This document shows, piece by piece, positions 53,491 to 64,000 of a stretch of 64,000 nt of DNA (positions are counted from its first letter, which is position 1; every line of letters starts with the position of its first letter). The position numbers and the translations under genes are program-made. This stretch comes from Clytia hemisphaerica (Eukaryota > Cnidaria > Hydrozoa > Leptothecata > Clytiidae). Location of the stretch: contig CACVBU010000616.1 of NCBI GenBank assembly GCA_902728285.1, positions 1,611,209 through 1,675,208 on the forward strand, read 5' to 3'. The notes under the pieces were generated by a model. That model was not told the origin of the DNA and did not search any database. It worked only from the letters and a program-made list of their open reading frames with translations.

Positions 53491-55508
53491 TTGAGGAGCT
53501 TTGTTGTGCAAAACAAGTAAAATGTCGAAATCACAGGTAGCTTAGGGTCTACTTGGAGCTTTCTTTATAGACTTGATTGCGCTGATAAGTTGCCCCGTCG
53601 TATTGGGTAGTTTTCCAAAACCACGACAGTCCCTGAAAAAGTAGGTCTCGTATTATCCAGTTCTCCTGACATCAAAATATTCCCAAATAATATTCCAATC
53701 CCTACTAATCGCCCTACTCAAGGGCGAATTGATATTCAAATTTTGGAGTTAAAGAATTCAAATACTTAGATTAATGAGAACAGATTTTTAACATGACAGT
53801 TATTTTATTTCAAATTCGTTTTCCCTCGATTAATTTGTCAAACCAATTAAGAGGAAAAAGAGAATGAGCTTGAACGGGTTCAACGGAACACGCTTCATTA
53901 TAAATTGATCCACAATAATATTTGTTTTGTGCAATTTCACTAACAGTCATTTTTCATTACATTTATACCATATATAATAAAGGTTTGCAACTTTACCTTT
54001 GGCATTAACATTGGGCATTAATTGGAATTGACATTAATTTTATCAATAATTGTCTTAATTCTTCTTCGTCAATTTGATTTTTCTCTTCATCATCTTGCTC
54101 CTCCACGACTCCTGCAGCATCTATCTAAAAATGGCTTAAGGTGCTCGAGAAGAATTTGACTGTATTAATGCGTTGTTGAGAAAAGCCAAAATCTTCGGAA
54201 TTTTGGATTTTTATAAGCAGGTGGTTGTAACATAAGGGTGTCCACCAATAAATGAGTCACACTTTTCCTTTACTGCAGCACATATTTGTAATCAAGATAC
54301 ATTCAAAACTAAAAAGTAAATACAAAATCTAAATCTAAATCTAAACAAAAATAAATGGCACGCCTACTTTTATACAAAAAGTTGAGAACTGACCTAAATC
54401 CTTTAAAGTCTACTTGAAATTGAACAATATTTGAATACAAAAGTGAATAGAAAAGTCTTGAAATTAAAATGTAATAAATAATATATAAAATGAATAATTA
54501 CCAGTATGCCAGGAATGGGGAGCTGCAAAGTTTGAAGTCTAAAAGTGAAAGTGCTAACAAATGAATGAATGAATGATGTGAAATCTTGATTTGATTTATA
54601 GAGTATTTGAATGAATTGAAGTATATGAAAACTAAGAAGTTGATGTCATTTGTGATTAGGTGTTGACTCTTTAAAGTCTGAGTGACAATTGAAGTATGAT
54701 ATATAAACAAAAAGCAAAGTGGATAAATACTAAACATAGTTGACAAAATTGATAAATTAATATAAATTAATTAATTTCTATGCATACATTATCATAAATA
54801 AACTTGAATTGGGATTTGTATTTGCAGAACAGAAAAACTACTAGAAAAAGGCAAAGTGGACATGCAATAAAATGATGAAAATGTAAATAGATCCTAAACT
54901 GAAAGCTGTGATCAAATTTGAGATATGACTTGATTATTAGAAATTTTTCAGTCTTGAGAGCTAGTTTTGCTCATGCAACAGTGGTTGCTTATAAAAGATA
55001 CGCCTCCTCTTCGGCGATTCATATTTCGTTTTATATGTTTTTTTTTACTCGTTGTCGGACAGAATTGTCGGAATATTGACACATTCGTCAAATCCAACGT
55101 CGGGTATTTTCACTGTCGGACTAATAAGTGTCAGACTACTGACGACCTCCCCATCTTCTAACCATTTTGTTGTTTTAATGAATTTTTTTAATCTGAAGTG
55201 CAATCAAATTTGAAATAATTAGAAGTAGCATTGTAATTTTATGGTCCAGAAGAAAAAGTTTTTATTGCTGCCCTGTAATAATTGCAGCAGCTTAATTTTG
55301 AAAATCAAGAAAAAAAGAGAATTAAATACTTTAACTCAAACTCTATATTACCAGAGACCATTCTCATTAGTGCGTGGCTAACCTCCAAAAAGACCCTCAA
55401 ATTTCATATTGAGAACTGCCTCATCATAAAAAAAGCGTTGGTTAAAACTTCAGAAATCTTGATTTTTGAAATAAGCGCGCCCTCTAATAGGCGCTGCACC
55501 TAAAAAAG
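53491..55508. other. Gene-poor stretch with one possible acidic exon
   Basis: A possible minus-strand terminal exon at 54122-54015 follows TTTTTAGATAG and reads AAGVVEEQDDEEKNQIDEEE, ending NAQC*. The remainder (54130-55500) has no supported gene. Confidence 0.3.
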
Positions 55509-55617
55509 TCCATCCCCTGTCCTCCCTGCTACTCCATCAGCTCAACCAGTTTACCACAAAATAATTGTAAAAACAGCTGTTAAAGAAGAACTAATAAAAA
55601 ACTTAATTGATGACAAG
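55509..55617 (+). CDS. Possible internal exon
   Basis: Acceptor ACCTAAAAAAG, donor GACAAG|GTAGAG. Phase-2 start: PSPVLPATPSAQPVYHKIIV, then KTAVKEELIKNLIDDK. No other exon was found to join. Composition looks coding. Confidence 0.35.
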
Positions 55618-56348
55618 GTAGAGTTATTTTCACAGTTTCCTAAATTTCCTAAGTAAGGTAATGGAGACACATTCTTTAGAAAAAGTAATTAAATCGTTAT
55701 TTCACAAATTGCCACTAAAATCATAAAATAGCTTCTAATAACTCCAGCTTGCTTCTTTAAGAAAGTTGTTTTTAATGAAAAGATTTCTTTTTAAATAAGA
55801 CACCTTTTTCATTTTCGAATTGATGCAATAATAAAAGTGATAAAAAATTCGATTTCATTTTCGAATTGATGCAATAATAAAAGTGATAAAAAATTCGATT
55901 TTTGAATGAAAGTTTTTTCCACAGGTAATTTTATCATTCAAACTAGTTAAAAATCGACATGTTTTCAAATCATGTTTTTAAATCATGTTTTCTGAGCCTC
56001 TAAACAAAAGTAAACATGAAGTCTTTCTTTTTTCCTCTATTTACAGAAAAAACAAAAAATGCCCTCTTTTACTGCAAACTGTGTTAAAAGGTTCGGCAAT
56101 AATGTCAGCAAAAAAATACAAAATAAATGAGAACAAAATCAAAGGTTTAATTAAAGGTTAAATTAAAGATTTAAAATAACGTCCAAAAGGATGCTGCAAC
56201 CAGTTTGATAAGCCCAAATATGAAACTAAAAGTAAAGTATATAAAACACTGCAAAACTTTTTCTATGTACATTAAGACGTGTTTAAAATAAATATTAACG
56301 TCGATGCAGAATACCCTTGAACTTCTTTCCAAACGGGTTAGTAAGATG
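55618..56348. other. Gene-less stretch with 46-bp tandem duplication
   Basis: A 46-bp unit (TTCATTTTCGAATTGATGCA and on) is repeated exactly at 55808-55900. No genes. Confidence 0.5.
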
Positions 56349-56679
56349 CCCGGGGGGGGGGGGGTACTGGGGTTGGCGAATGAGGGGTATGTGCGGACGG
56401 GACCTCCGAAAACCGACCCTTAGAGAGACTGATTTTTGCTGAAAAAGTGACCCTTAGAGAGACTTTTTGAATTTTTTTTGAAAAAAGTCATACCCTTAGA
56501 GAGACTTTATTACAATATTTTCTCTGGAAATCAAAAAATTTCCGACCCTTAGAGAGACTAATTTAAAACTTACTGATTTTCCCGACCCTTAGAGAGACTT
56601 TGAAAGGTGAAAAAACCGACCCTTACCGTCCGCACATACCCATCATCCATTTTTGCCTAAGTACCCCCCCCCCCCCGGG
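56349..56679. mobile_element. G-run MITE, copy 3 (331 bp)
   Basis: Ends CCCGGGG...G run and C run...CCCGGG. The 7-bp duplication TAAGATG is at 56342-56348 and 56680-56686. Subterminal GGGGTATGTGCGGACGG pairs with CCGTCCGCACATACCC. The core has five copies of GACCCTTAGAGAGACT and a final half copy. Same plan as 2125-2438 and 24408-24744. Confidence 0.85.
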
Positions 56680-57040
56680 TAAGATGAGAAGCTGTTAAAA
56701 AACCTGAAATGTCAACAAGTGAAGAGTTTAAATATGGTATTTAGGGGATCAATACTGAAAACGCCTGTTTGTGTATTTCACAGTTTCTGAGCAAAAATAA
56801 CAAAGTACTTTAAAAGTACATCACATGAAAATTGCTATTTTGTTTTGCAAAAGATCGTTCAAATCAACAACAGAGTATACATACACACTCTTGACATTCT
56901 GTATTTTACACCTTCTTATGCCTTCTTACCATTGTATGCTGAGTGTGAGGCCTGTATATAGTTGGCAAAAAACTAGGTTAAAACAAAAGAAACATCCATT
57001 TACTATGCAAACAAAAAACGCCTTTTTTCATCGGGCGAGC

Positions 57041-57291
57041 TTAGAATTTCTTTTGATATATTTCATAAAAGAAATCAAAAGACTTTAACGACCAATTACC
57101 GACAGATTCAACTTCCTGATCTTTACACCTCCATGGTTTGAATTTGACTTTACTTTCGATTTCTTGTAAAAAAGCTTCCCAAAACTTTTTCAAAGTTGAA
57201 TCAATATCACATACCTGACAGTTAAGCGTGTGTGCAGGCAGAGTAACAGAAGCTTGAGTTGTTAAGCAAACTGTGTCAGCAGTGAGTGGGT
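57041..57291 (-). CDS. Possible exon, unknown
   Basis: After acceptor TATTTCTCAG the frame runs 83 codons to a stop: PLTADTVCLTTQASVTLPAH, then LKKFWEAFLQEIESKVKFKP, ending YQKKF*. A consensus donor (GTCAG|GTATGT) inside it could end the exon early. No family recognised; no joining exon found. Confidence 0.3.
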
Positions 57292-57570
57292 CTGAGAAAT
57301 ATACAACAATTGTGAGCCGAGATAAAATTCATTTGGGCTTGAGATCATTGTAGTAGCTGTTTGTAAGTATACTTGACAACTGTGCTAAGACAGACATTGA
57401 TATTGATATTTTCACTCTCGTCATTTTCTTTCTGTGTGCCCGAACTCTCTCCTTTTGGATCATTTTTATGTCCCTTTCTTCCCCTTTGTCCTCACTTTTA
57501 CTATCTCTCTCTTTATTATTATTTCTGTGATTTCGACCATTCCTATCTCCTTTGTCTCTTTGTCTCTTAG

Positions 57571-59950
57571 AACAGTTTATCCCTATGGTCTAAATGATCG
57601 TGTTGGCGATGATTTTATGAGAGATCAAGCTAGTGACAAAATTGCTTTGAAATTTCCTCCTTTAAAACGTACTTTTGAGAGGGGTGATAGAAGACTTAAG
57701 CACTATAGTAACATCAAATTTGTTCGCGAAATTTTTTTAAAACGTTCAGAAAATGTTCTTGAAAATTACATAAAGAGTGCATTGAATTTCATCCGCATTA
57801 CTCTTTCTACTGTTAAAAAATCTGATCTTAGACGTTTGGGTGATGCAATCACTGATTTGCTCCACTCTAAATCCTTAAACTTCAATTTTTCACAGTGGTA
57901 TAGCGCAGCTCTAGATATTATCGATTGTCGCTTGTTTAAACCATCTCCAGTCAGAAAGAAAAGTAGAGCTTTGTCAAATTTTATCTGCATCCATTTTACT
58001 AACAAGGGAATAGAATCTGTAAATCTTTCTTCTATTTTACACCATAAAGATGTTTTAGAGGCTGTACCATCGATTGCAAAGTCATTTAAACCTCCTACAG
58101 TAGTATATTCTTTGGATGCTGCAATCAGGAGCATTATCTTCAATGAATTCGTTACTTCCGTTGATGTTGATCATTTTCTCCAAGCTCCTTATATCCTTCC
58201 TTGTGACTGTGATGATTCACCATTCAAAGATAACCATCACGGACACATTGTTACAGGTGACCTTAGACTCATTGAAAATAATAGACTTAGAAGATTATTT
58301 ACAAAAGGACCCAAGTATCGAGAGAGTAAATTGATTGATTGGAGCTCTACTCAAGAGAAGTTGATCTCATCAGTGAGAGATTATGCTAAAGCTTGGTGTG
58401 ATAAGCACAAGTTGGATATTAGGATTTTAATACCTTGGATTGTAGTTACATCTGAAAAAATTAAAGCAAAGATTTCTTCACTGAAAGATAAAAATTCCTT
58501 TGGGAGAAACGTTCCAGTCTTGAAATCTGAGGCATGTTTGAAAGCTCTAGAAAATTTACATAAAAAATTTGTCATCGTTCCTATTGATAAAGCATCCAGT
58601 AACATCGCTCTAGTCTGGAAAAGGTTTTATGCACAAGCTTTGGTTTCTGAACTAAGTTTTGACAATGAAACAGACTGTTTTACATATGAAAAGATCAACA
58701 CCATTGATTAGACTTGATTGAAAAAGATTGCAAGAAACTTAAAGATTCTTTTTAACTCCAAGTTTTGGAAGAAAGTCGGAAATTACCAAACATTTACTGT
58801 ACACCCAAATTGCATAAAAACCCTTTGAAGTTTCGGTTAATTATTGCAGCCCTAAATTGTTCAATCAAACCACTTTCTCAAGCAATTACTAAAATCTTTG
58901 GACTCTTTTATCGTCAGGTAGAAACTTATAACGCCAAATGTTTCTATTTTTCAAATGTTAAAACTTTCTGGGTCATTCAAAACAATGAGCAAGTATTGAA
59001 TTGTATTAAGAGACTTAATCAACGTAACTCTTTAAGATCAATGTCTACCTTTGACTTTTCTACCCTTTATACTAAGATCCCTCATCAAAAACTTTTAGAT
59101 GTTTAGATGTAATTAACCAAATTACAGACTTCTGCTTTCAAGGTGGCTCGCACGAGTTACTTTCTTTGTCTAAGTCTAGGGCTAGCTGGGTTGCCAAAAA
59201 TAATCGGTCTAGGGTGAAATTTACAAAACCGCTCTTTAAAGAGGCACTTGAATACCTCATGAGCAATTGCTATTCCAAATTTGGTAATAAAATCTTTAGA
59301 CAAACAATAGGTATTCCGATGGGCTCGGACCCAGCTCCCTTTATGGCTAATTTGTTCTTATATCATTTTGAAAGTCAATGGGTGAAAAGCCTCAAGAAAG
59401 AAAATTTACAAAAAGCAAGGCGCTTTTCAAACACTTTTCGATTCATCGACGATCTTTTAACCATCAATGATGACAATTTATTTATGGAAAACTATAAACA
59501 AATCTACCCTCCTGAACTTCAACTCAATCTTGAAAGTTCAGGCGATACTATTACTTTTCTGGATCTCTCATTAACCAATGACAACGGTTACATAGATGCA
59601 AAACTCTATGACAAAAGAGATAACTTTCCTTTTTCGATTGTTCGTCTTTTATTTGCGTCGAGCAATATTCCATCTCGGATGTTTTATAACTGTGTGGGAG
59701 CTGAAATTTTGAGGATTGGTAAAGTCTGTTCCAGTGTGAACAATTTCATTAGTGCAAGTATGTCTCTCATTGATAGAGCAAAGAAGTAAGGAGCAAAGAT
59801 TACACGGTTGGAAAAAGTTTTGAGGAAAATGTATGGTCGCCATCAAGTTTTGAGAACCTTTTTCAGTAATGCGAAAAAATTTTCCGATTCATTACTCCAC
59901 ATCCAAACAACAACAAAATTTTGGACACTGTTTCTTTTTTACTAATTTTC
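57571..59950 (+). pseudogene. Penelope-like retroelement RT
   Basis: Coding starts right after a strong acceptor-like tract (TCTTTGTCTCTTAG) with TVYPYGLNDRVGDDFM, a stretch that looks like the tail of an N-terminal GIY-YIG unit. A Cys/His knuckle follows (CDCDDSPFKDNHHGHIVTGD). RT motifs: KFVIVPIDKASSNIALVWK, YCTPKLHKNPLKFRLIIA, TFDFSTLYTKIPH, GIPMGSDPAPFMANLF, FRFIDDLLTIND. Breaks: stops and frame change at 58711-58765, an 8-bp tandem duplication near 59100 (TAGATGTTTAGATGTA), and a TAA in the tail (~59788). No downstream GIY-YIG. Confidence 0.85.
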
Positions 59951-60508
59951 ATTTATTTTTAATCGATAGAGTCGTTTTATATTTCAATGTGCTGTATCTT
60001 TTTCTCTCACCAGTATATTTGTAGTTTGTGTCTAAGTTTGTTGAGTTTGTCTCATTTCCTAATTTGTTTCCAATTTTTTTTTTTTATTTCAATCTCTTTA
60101 ATCACCAAAACAATGTGGTATAAATAATAAAAAATTGTCCTCTAGATATATCTACAAGTTTTCGTTTTTCTTAAAAAGTAAAAATGTAAAAATGCACTCA
60201 TGTGGTTACTAGTTGTCCTGGAGGAAAGATTGCGCTGACCAACGGGGCCTATCCTGAGGTATACCAGCAATATTGCCCCCAGGATCACCATGTGGCCCCA
60301 CGAGGCCGTTCAAGAATAAAGTTAAAAATCGGGCCTAATGGAAAATATCTGGTGTGCGTAGTCGTATGGAGCTAAAGATAGTAAAAGACACAACCTAATT
60401 AAGATAAATAGGAATTGTGCAACCAAACAAAAATGAAGCCTTGAATGACTAAAACATATGTGAATAAAGCCTCACATCACAATAGGAAAATCCACAAGAA
60501 AAAGATGT
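59951..60508. other. Gene-less stretch
   Basis: AT-rich tail of the Penelope-like copy followed by a G/C-richer patch at ~60230-60305. No gene or named repeat. Confidence 0.35.
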
Positions 60509-61375
60509 GTACGGCCACTCAGTTACGGGGTTCCGAACCGGGCTCCGGGTCAACCTTTCAACTTCTTCTCTTTCTTTCTGCTGTACTTCACTGTATCAGT
60601 CAAGGACACCTTCAAATTAGCCTATCATAGGCTGATTAGCCTATCATAGGCTATTTAGACTATTTTATATAGGCTATTTAGCCGAAAATCGATAAAAACC
60701 TGAATTTCTGACGAAATATATATAGTCGCGTCTTCTCTAAGAAATACATGGTTTCTCATTGTCAGAGAAATGTTCATGACAAATTTTGACTTTGGATCAA
60801 TTTTGGTTTAGGATATATTCCACTTTTTGGTTCTGTGTATGCGTGCGCATGCACAGGGTAAGAAAATCGGGCGTTTTAGAGAAAAAAAAGAAAGAAAAAA
60901 CAAACATGTATTTTTGCACACGGCACTTCATTATAAGAAAATTAGCCTATGATCTGTTAGTTAGCCGATGGATAATAGATTTATTTATATATTTCTGTTT
61001 CCAAAATTGAATGTCATATCAGTTTAAGTGAAAAAGATTCTTTTGGCTTTGGGCAATGAAGTAATGGTGAAAAATAGACGCGACTATTTATATTTCGTCA
61101 GAAATCGAGGTTTTTATCGATTTTCGGCTAAGTAGCCTATATAAAATAGTCTAAATAGCCTATGATAGGCTAATCTGAAGGTGTCCTTGACTGTGTATGG
61201 TCAGAGATATTAAACTTTTTTGTTTACAATTTGTTTTCTTTTAATCCCTTTTCTCTGTTTTTTTATGTACGAAATAGTGTCTGATCAACACTATTTCTTC
61301 TTTGGTAAAGATGACGGGTGGCTCGCGGGCGCCAGAGAGTGCTTACTCTTGGTACCACACCTGACTCTAGGCTTT
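60509..61375 (+). repeat. Dispersed repeat X, split by an insertion
   Basis: The 5' half (60509-60596) and 3' half (61194-61375) match the copy at 14603-14790 and read through when 60597-61193 is removed. The 120-residue open frame at 61220-61582 is chance within this repeat. Confidence 0.65.
60597..61193. mobile_element. 597-bp element with ~150-bp inverted arms
   Basis: Ends CAGTCAAGGACACCTTCA and the inverse. The 5-bp duplication TGTAT is at 60592-60596 and 61194-61198; the empty site is CACTGTATGGTCAG as in other repeat X copies. The arms contain repeated AGCCTATCATAGGCT, with one extra copy in the left arm. Superfamily not assigned; 5-bp duplications occur in several groups. Confidence 0.8.
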
Positions 61376-62096
61376 GTCTTCATCTTGCCATTTTCTTTTT
61401 CTTTGTATAGTTGTTTGTTTGAATGTTTTGTCTGTTTTGTATCATATTTGTTGGTATTGTCGGTCGAGCAACTGGGGTGTGATGGTGTTTCAGTTTTTGC
61501 TGAGATTATGTTGAGAGTAGTGTTCAAACCTTTCTTAGATTTAAACATGATGTCTTCCTTTACATACAGGAAAACCAATTAAATTGGTTTTGCAATTGTT
61601 CGCATTGTGACCGCCTTTTAAACAAACAAAGCATCTCTATGGTGGCCGAGAGCAAAAATTACATCAAGATAGAAAAAAAGATTAATTAAAACAAAAAATA
61701 TATATAAAAAACGAGATGTTTGATTTCAATTTTTAATTCAATTCACTTTCATTTTAAATTAAACTTAATTTTAGTTTGATTTTAAATTTTAAAACAAAAA
61801 TGAAATAAAAATTTATTTTTTTCTTCTTTCGACTCGGAAAAAAATCAAATCGATTTAAAATAAAAGTCATTGGTTTAACCACTATACACTGAAAGAACAA
61901 GCTTGAGATTTTATCTCTTTTTTCTCCAGCACTTTAAACTGATTTCTCAGTGAGTAGAACGATGGAAATGGTAGAGACGATCAGAGCAGAGTTAACCTTC
62001 ATGGTTAGCGAACATGAGGATTTTGTGCTAGCTTCTTCTTCAAAGTGCCCTTTCCAGTTTTCCCTATAGACCATTGACGGCTCAAGACAGATCTGG
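61376..62096. other. Gene-less stretch
   Basis: AT-rich and homopolymer-rich, with no supported gene. The last ~150 bases may be the upstream part of the alpha-kinase pseudogene. Confidence 0.35.
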
Positions 62097-62855
62097 AAAT
62101 GGCAAAAAGGAGAAATGATGAGTGAGGTGCATTTGCCAATGACATGAAGAAGAAAAGAAAAGGTAAGACGCCCACAGAAACCGCATCATCGAATAACAAT
62201 GACCCAAATCCTATTCTTCGTGATTAGGAGATGATTGTTCAAAAACTGGCGAATCGTGTAACAGGGATGCTCAAAAGTTCAAAAAAATTGGTTCCCTGCA
62301 ATTTGCGAAGTACCCATATCGTGAATTTACGATTGATGGAATAAAGGAAGCTTGTGTAAAACACTTTGAGAAAGCAGAAATGGAATGTGCTGTTTTAGCT
62401 ACCCAATTTGGACCCCCTTGCACGGAAGTGAGGCAAATAAAAAAGTGGGAGCTTTCGTGCGATGAGAGTAGAACCTGTAGCTTTTGAACGTGGAGGTTTT
62501 AGAGATGCTTTTAAAGCAGAAATTATTCAAAATTGTCTTGGAATGGTGCAGCAGAAGTATGTTGTGAAAAAATTTCATAAAGCAACAGAGACTGAATTAG
62601 CTAATATCAAGCCTCTGTTCAAAAATGAATCATTGGATTCATTAGCCAAGAAAGCTGATCAGATGCACACTCTAGCAAAGAATTTTGCCTCTCAATTTTC
62701 AAAATTTATCTATAATGGTGCAATTGAAGATTTTGACCCTACTTTCAATTATAATAATGCCTTCCTTGGTATGATGGATAACGAAATTGTTATGGTGGAG
62801 GAGTTTATGAATGGAGAGTTTGTTAAATATGTGAATAATGATGGGTCAATTTTGG
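62097..62855 (+). pseudogene. Alpha-protein-kinase processed pseudogene, truncated
   Basis: MAKRRNDE* and KRKGKTPTETASSNNNDPNP are followed, after a frame change, by CSKTGESC, FAKYPYREFTIDGIKEACVK and FGPPCTEVRQIKKWE. After another frame change come RVEPVAFERGGFRDAFKAEI, YVVKKFHKATE (the lysine used by alpha kinases) and MVEEFMNGEFVKYVNNDGS. The catalytic second half (the conserved D-x-Q-G area) is absent; unrelated repeat sequence starts at ~62856. With no introns and several frame breaks, it looks like a retrocopy of a host gene not seen here. Confidence 0.75.
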
Positions 62856-62911
62856 TTGGTAAACTAAAATATTATATTTCGCTGCGGTTCAGATTTTCAC
62901 GGTTTTAGCCA

Positions 62912-62965
62912 AAAACCACAAAAAACGCGAAAATTAATTCCGACAAAAATTAGTTCCAATTAATG
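62912..62965. repeat. ATTAGTTCC-family repeat
   Basis: AACGCGAAAATTAATTCCGA, then CAAAAATTAGTTCCAATTA. It lies exactly between the alpha-kinase pseudogene and a LINE fragment and may mark the breakpoint. Confidence 0.5.
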
Positions 62966-63420
62966 TTATCTTTAGTGTTTAGCAGAAGAATAGCTTGAAA
63001 ACTATCAGGTCCAGGTGCTGAAGTTGGTGACAGTGTACCGATTTCTTTGACAAATTCCTCGATAGTCAGATTGATATCTTCAAGTGTTGGTATTTGTGAC
63101 TCAAGCGGATGAAGGTCGTAGTTTTGAAGAGGTTGGGTGAAGACAGACTTGTATTGGTTTTGTAGGATATTGGCCATCAAAAGGGGATCATTAGTCAATT
63201 TGTTAGTGTCTGGATCGATTATATTAAGGGTCCAACTTTTGGTTTAAATTTCGAAAAGCGATTAGCGTACGAGTAAAAGAATTTTGGGTTGGATTTGATT
63301 TTAGAGGTAGCTTGAGCTTCTTGTGTCTTCTTCCGTCTTCTTTTTTTTAGGGTTGTTCTCTGAACCGGTCAGACATGATATGATGAATTCAACACCAGGT
63401 GTTTTTGCTATTTTTATGTC
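62966..63420 (-). pseudogene. LINE reverse transcriptase, N-terminal fragment
   Basis: Minus strand reads SNPKFFYSYANRFSK, then NDPLLMANILQNQYKSVFTQ and GTLSPTSAPGPDSFQAILL, the stretch before motif 1 of jockey/CR1-type RTs. It is cut off at 62966; no catalytic motif remains. Confidence 0.7.
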
Positions 63421-63603
63421 GATATCTTTGCGAAGCGATAAAGATTCGCCTCCAAGGGAAATGAGCCTCACGAAGAGAATGTGACATGATCTCGGTATCT
63501 AAATGTTAAAAGAAAAATTGGCTTTCTAAATGAGAACATTTTTTTCCTGCAAAAAGCAAATGATGAAAAAACTGTGAAAAAATTTCGTGTAAAAGTCACT
63601 TAC

Positions 63604-63675
63604 GTTTAAGATGATGTTGCTTTCTAAAGCTGCTATGACCTTTTTATTTTCCAATCCATGTGCTGGTCTGGCCAT
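63604..63675 (-). CDS. Possible first coding exon, 24 residues
   Basis: MARPAHGLENKKVIAALESN, then IILN|GTAAGT: a good donor after an open frame with Met in the middle of a longer open stretch (63744-63526). No downstream exon was identified. Speculative. Confidence 0.25.
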
Positions 63676-63759
63676 GATGAAAAATCTTCTGTGAAATAAC
63701 GTTTCTCTCACTTGACAACACACAAGTTCTTTCCCAGCGGGCACAAGACATCTTATCGA

Positions 63760-63900
63760 CGTCTCAATTTTGTCTCAATGACGTCTTGACAAGATTGCCT
63801 CGATAATGTGTCTTCTAGTTGCATTGAAAATTAGCTTGACAAGACTGCCTCGATAATGCATCTTTAAACGACCTTCTAGTTGCATTGAAAATGCGAGATC
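63760..63900. repeat. Short tandem repeat
   Basis: Two copies of CTTGACAAGAYTGCCTCGAT followed by CTTCTAGTTGCATTGAAAAT, spaced ~50 bp apart. TGTCTCAATGACGTC and TGTCTTAATGAAGATC flank them. Continues towards the right edge. Confidence 0.5.
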
Positions 63901-64000
63901 ATCTTTATTTTTTCCATCTTGCTGCGAGATATCTTCAAATTGTCTTAATGAAGATCGGTTGAGATGATTATTACGTCACTGGGTACCAAGCTTCTTGTCA

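Noticed and set aside
61220-61582. 120-residue ORF with hydrophobic segments
   Set aside because: Falls within dispersed repeat X; other copies do not keep the frame.

Overview
The window looks like AT-rich nuclear DNA from an invertebrate animal. Genes are split by GT-AG introns, and the sequence is full of decayed retrotransposons and short inverted-repeat elements. The mix of repeats (PHD-finger ORF1 retroelements, an R2/NeSL-type element, Penelope-like elements, tRNA-derived SINEs, many G-run MITEs) would suit a cnidarian or another early-branching metazoan. That placement is inference only. There is no prokaryotic operon, CRISPR array or virus.

Layout. 1-1080: satellite array of ~62-bp monomers with a TTAA-flanked insertion. 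1.7-5.5 kb: LINE reverse-transcriptase fragments, a G-run MITE and a tRNA-SINE. 7.4-19.8 kb: three minus-strand genes. The first (7393-13816) is a seven-exon gene with a DDE-integrase-like core, a SAP-like motif and a C-terminal SH3/Tudor-like segment; all its splice phases agree but one base is missing. The other two (15619-16830 and 18417-19778) are single-exon paralogues sharing an N-terminal beta-grasp-like region and a helical region; the second carries a 30-bp tandem repeat. 19.8-33 kb is repeat-rich and nearly gene-free; it holds nested MITEs, a Penelope fragment and a broken PHD-ORF1. 33.4-34.1 kb: two exons of a zinc-finger/transposase-associated gene. 36.8-44.2 kb: a plus-strand seven-exon gene, not recognised, whose fifth intron houses an intact PHD-ORF1 and a decayed RLE-type LINE. 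45.9-47.6 kb: THAP plus DDE_4-type transposase, frameshifted. 48.8-51.4 kb: HECT E3 ligase gene with duplicated linker exons. 51.6-52.6 kb: pogo/Tigger-like transposase remnant. 53-57.3 kb: isolated putative exons. 57.6-59.95 kb: Penelope-like RT. 60.5-61.4 kb: a dispersed repeat split by a 597-bp element. 62.1-62.9 kb: alpha-kinase processed pseudogene. 63 kb: another LINE fragment.

The most distinctive material is the 7.4-19.8 kb gene cluster, the gene with retroelements in its intron at 36.8-44.2 kb, and a set of G-run MITEs that share one architecture but carry different internal repeats. Many coding sequences are interrupted by single-base losses, several in homopolymers. Either old decay or uncorrected long-read assembly error could explain this, and the sequence alone cannot separate them. 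All domain names come from reading motifs, not from searches.
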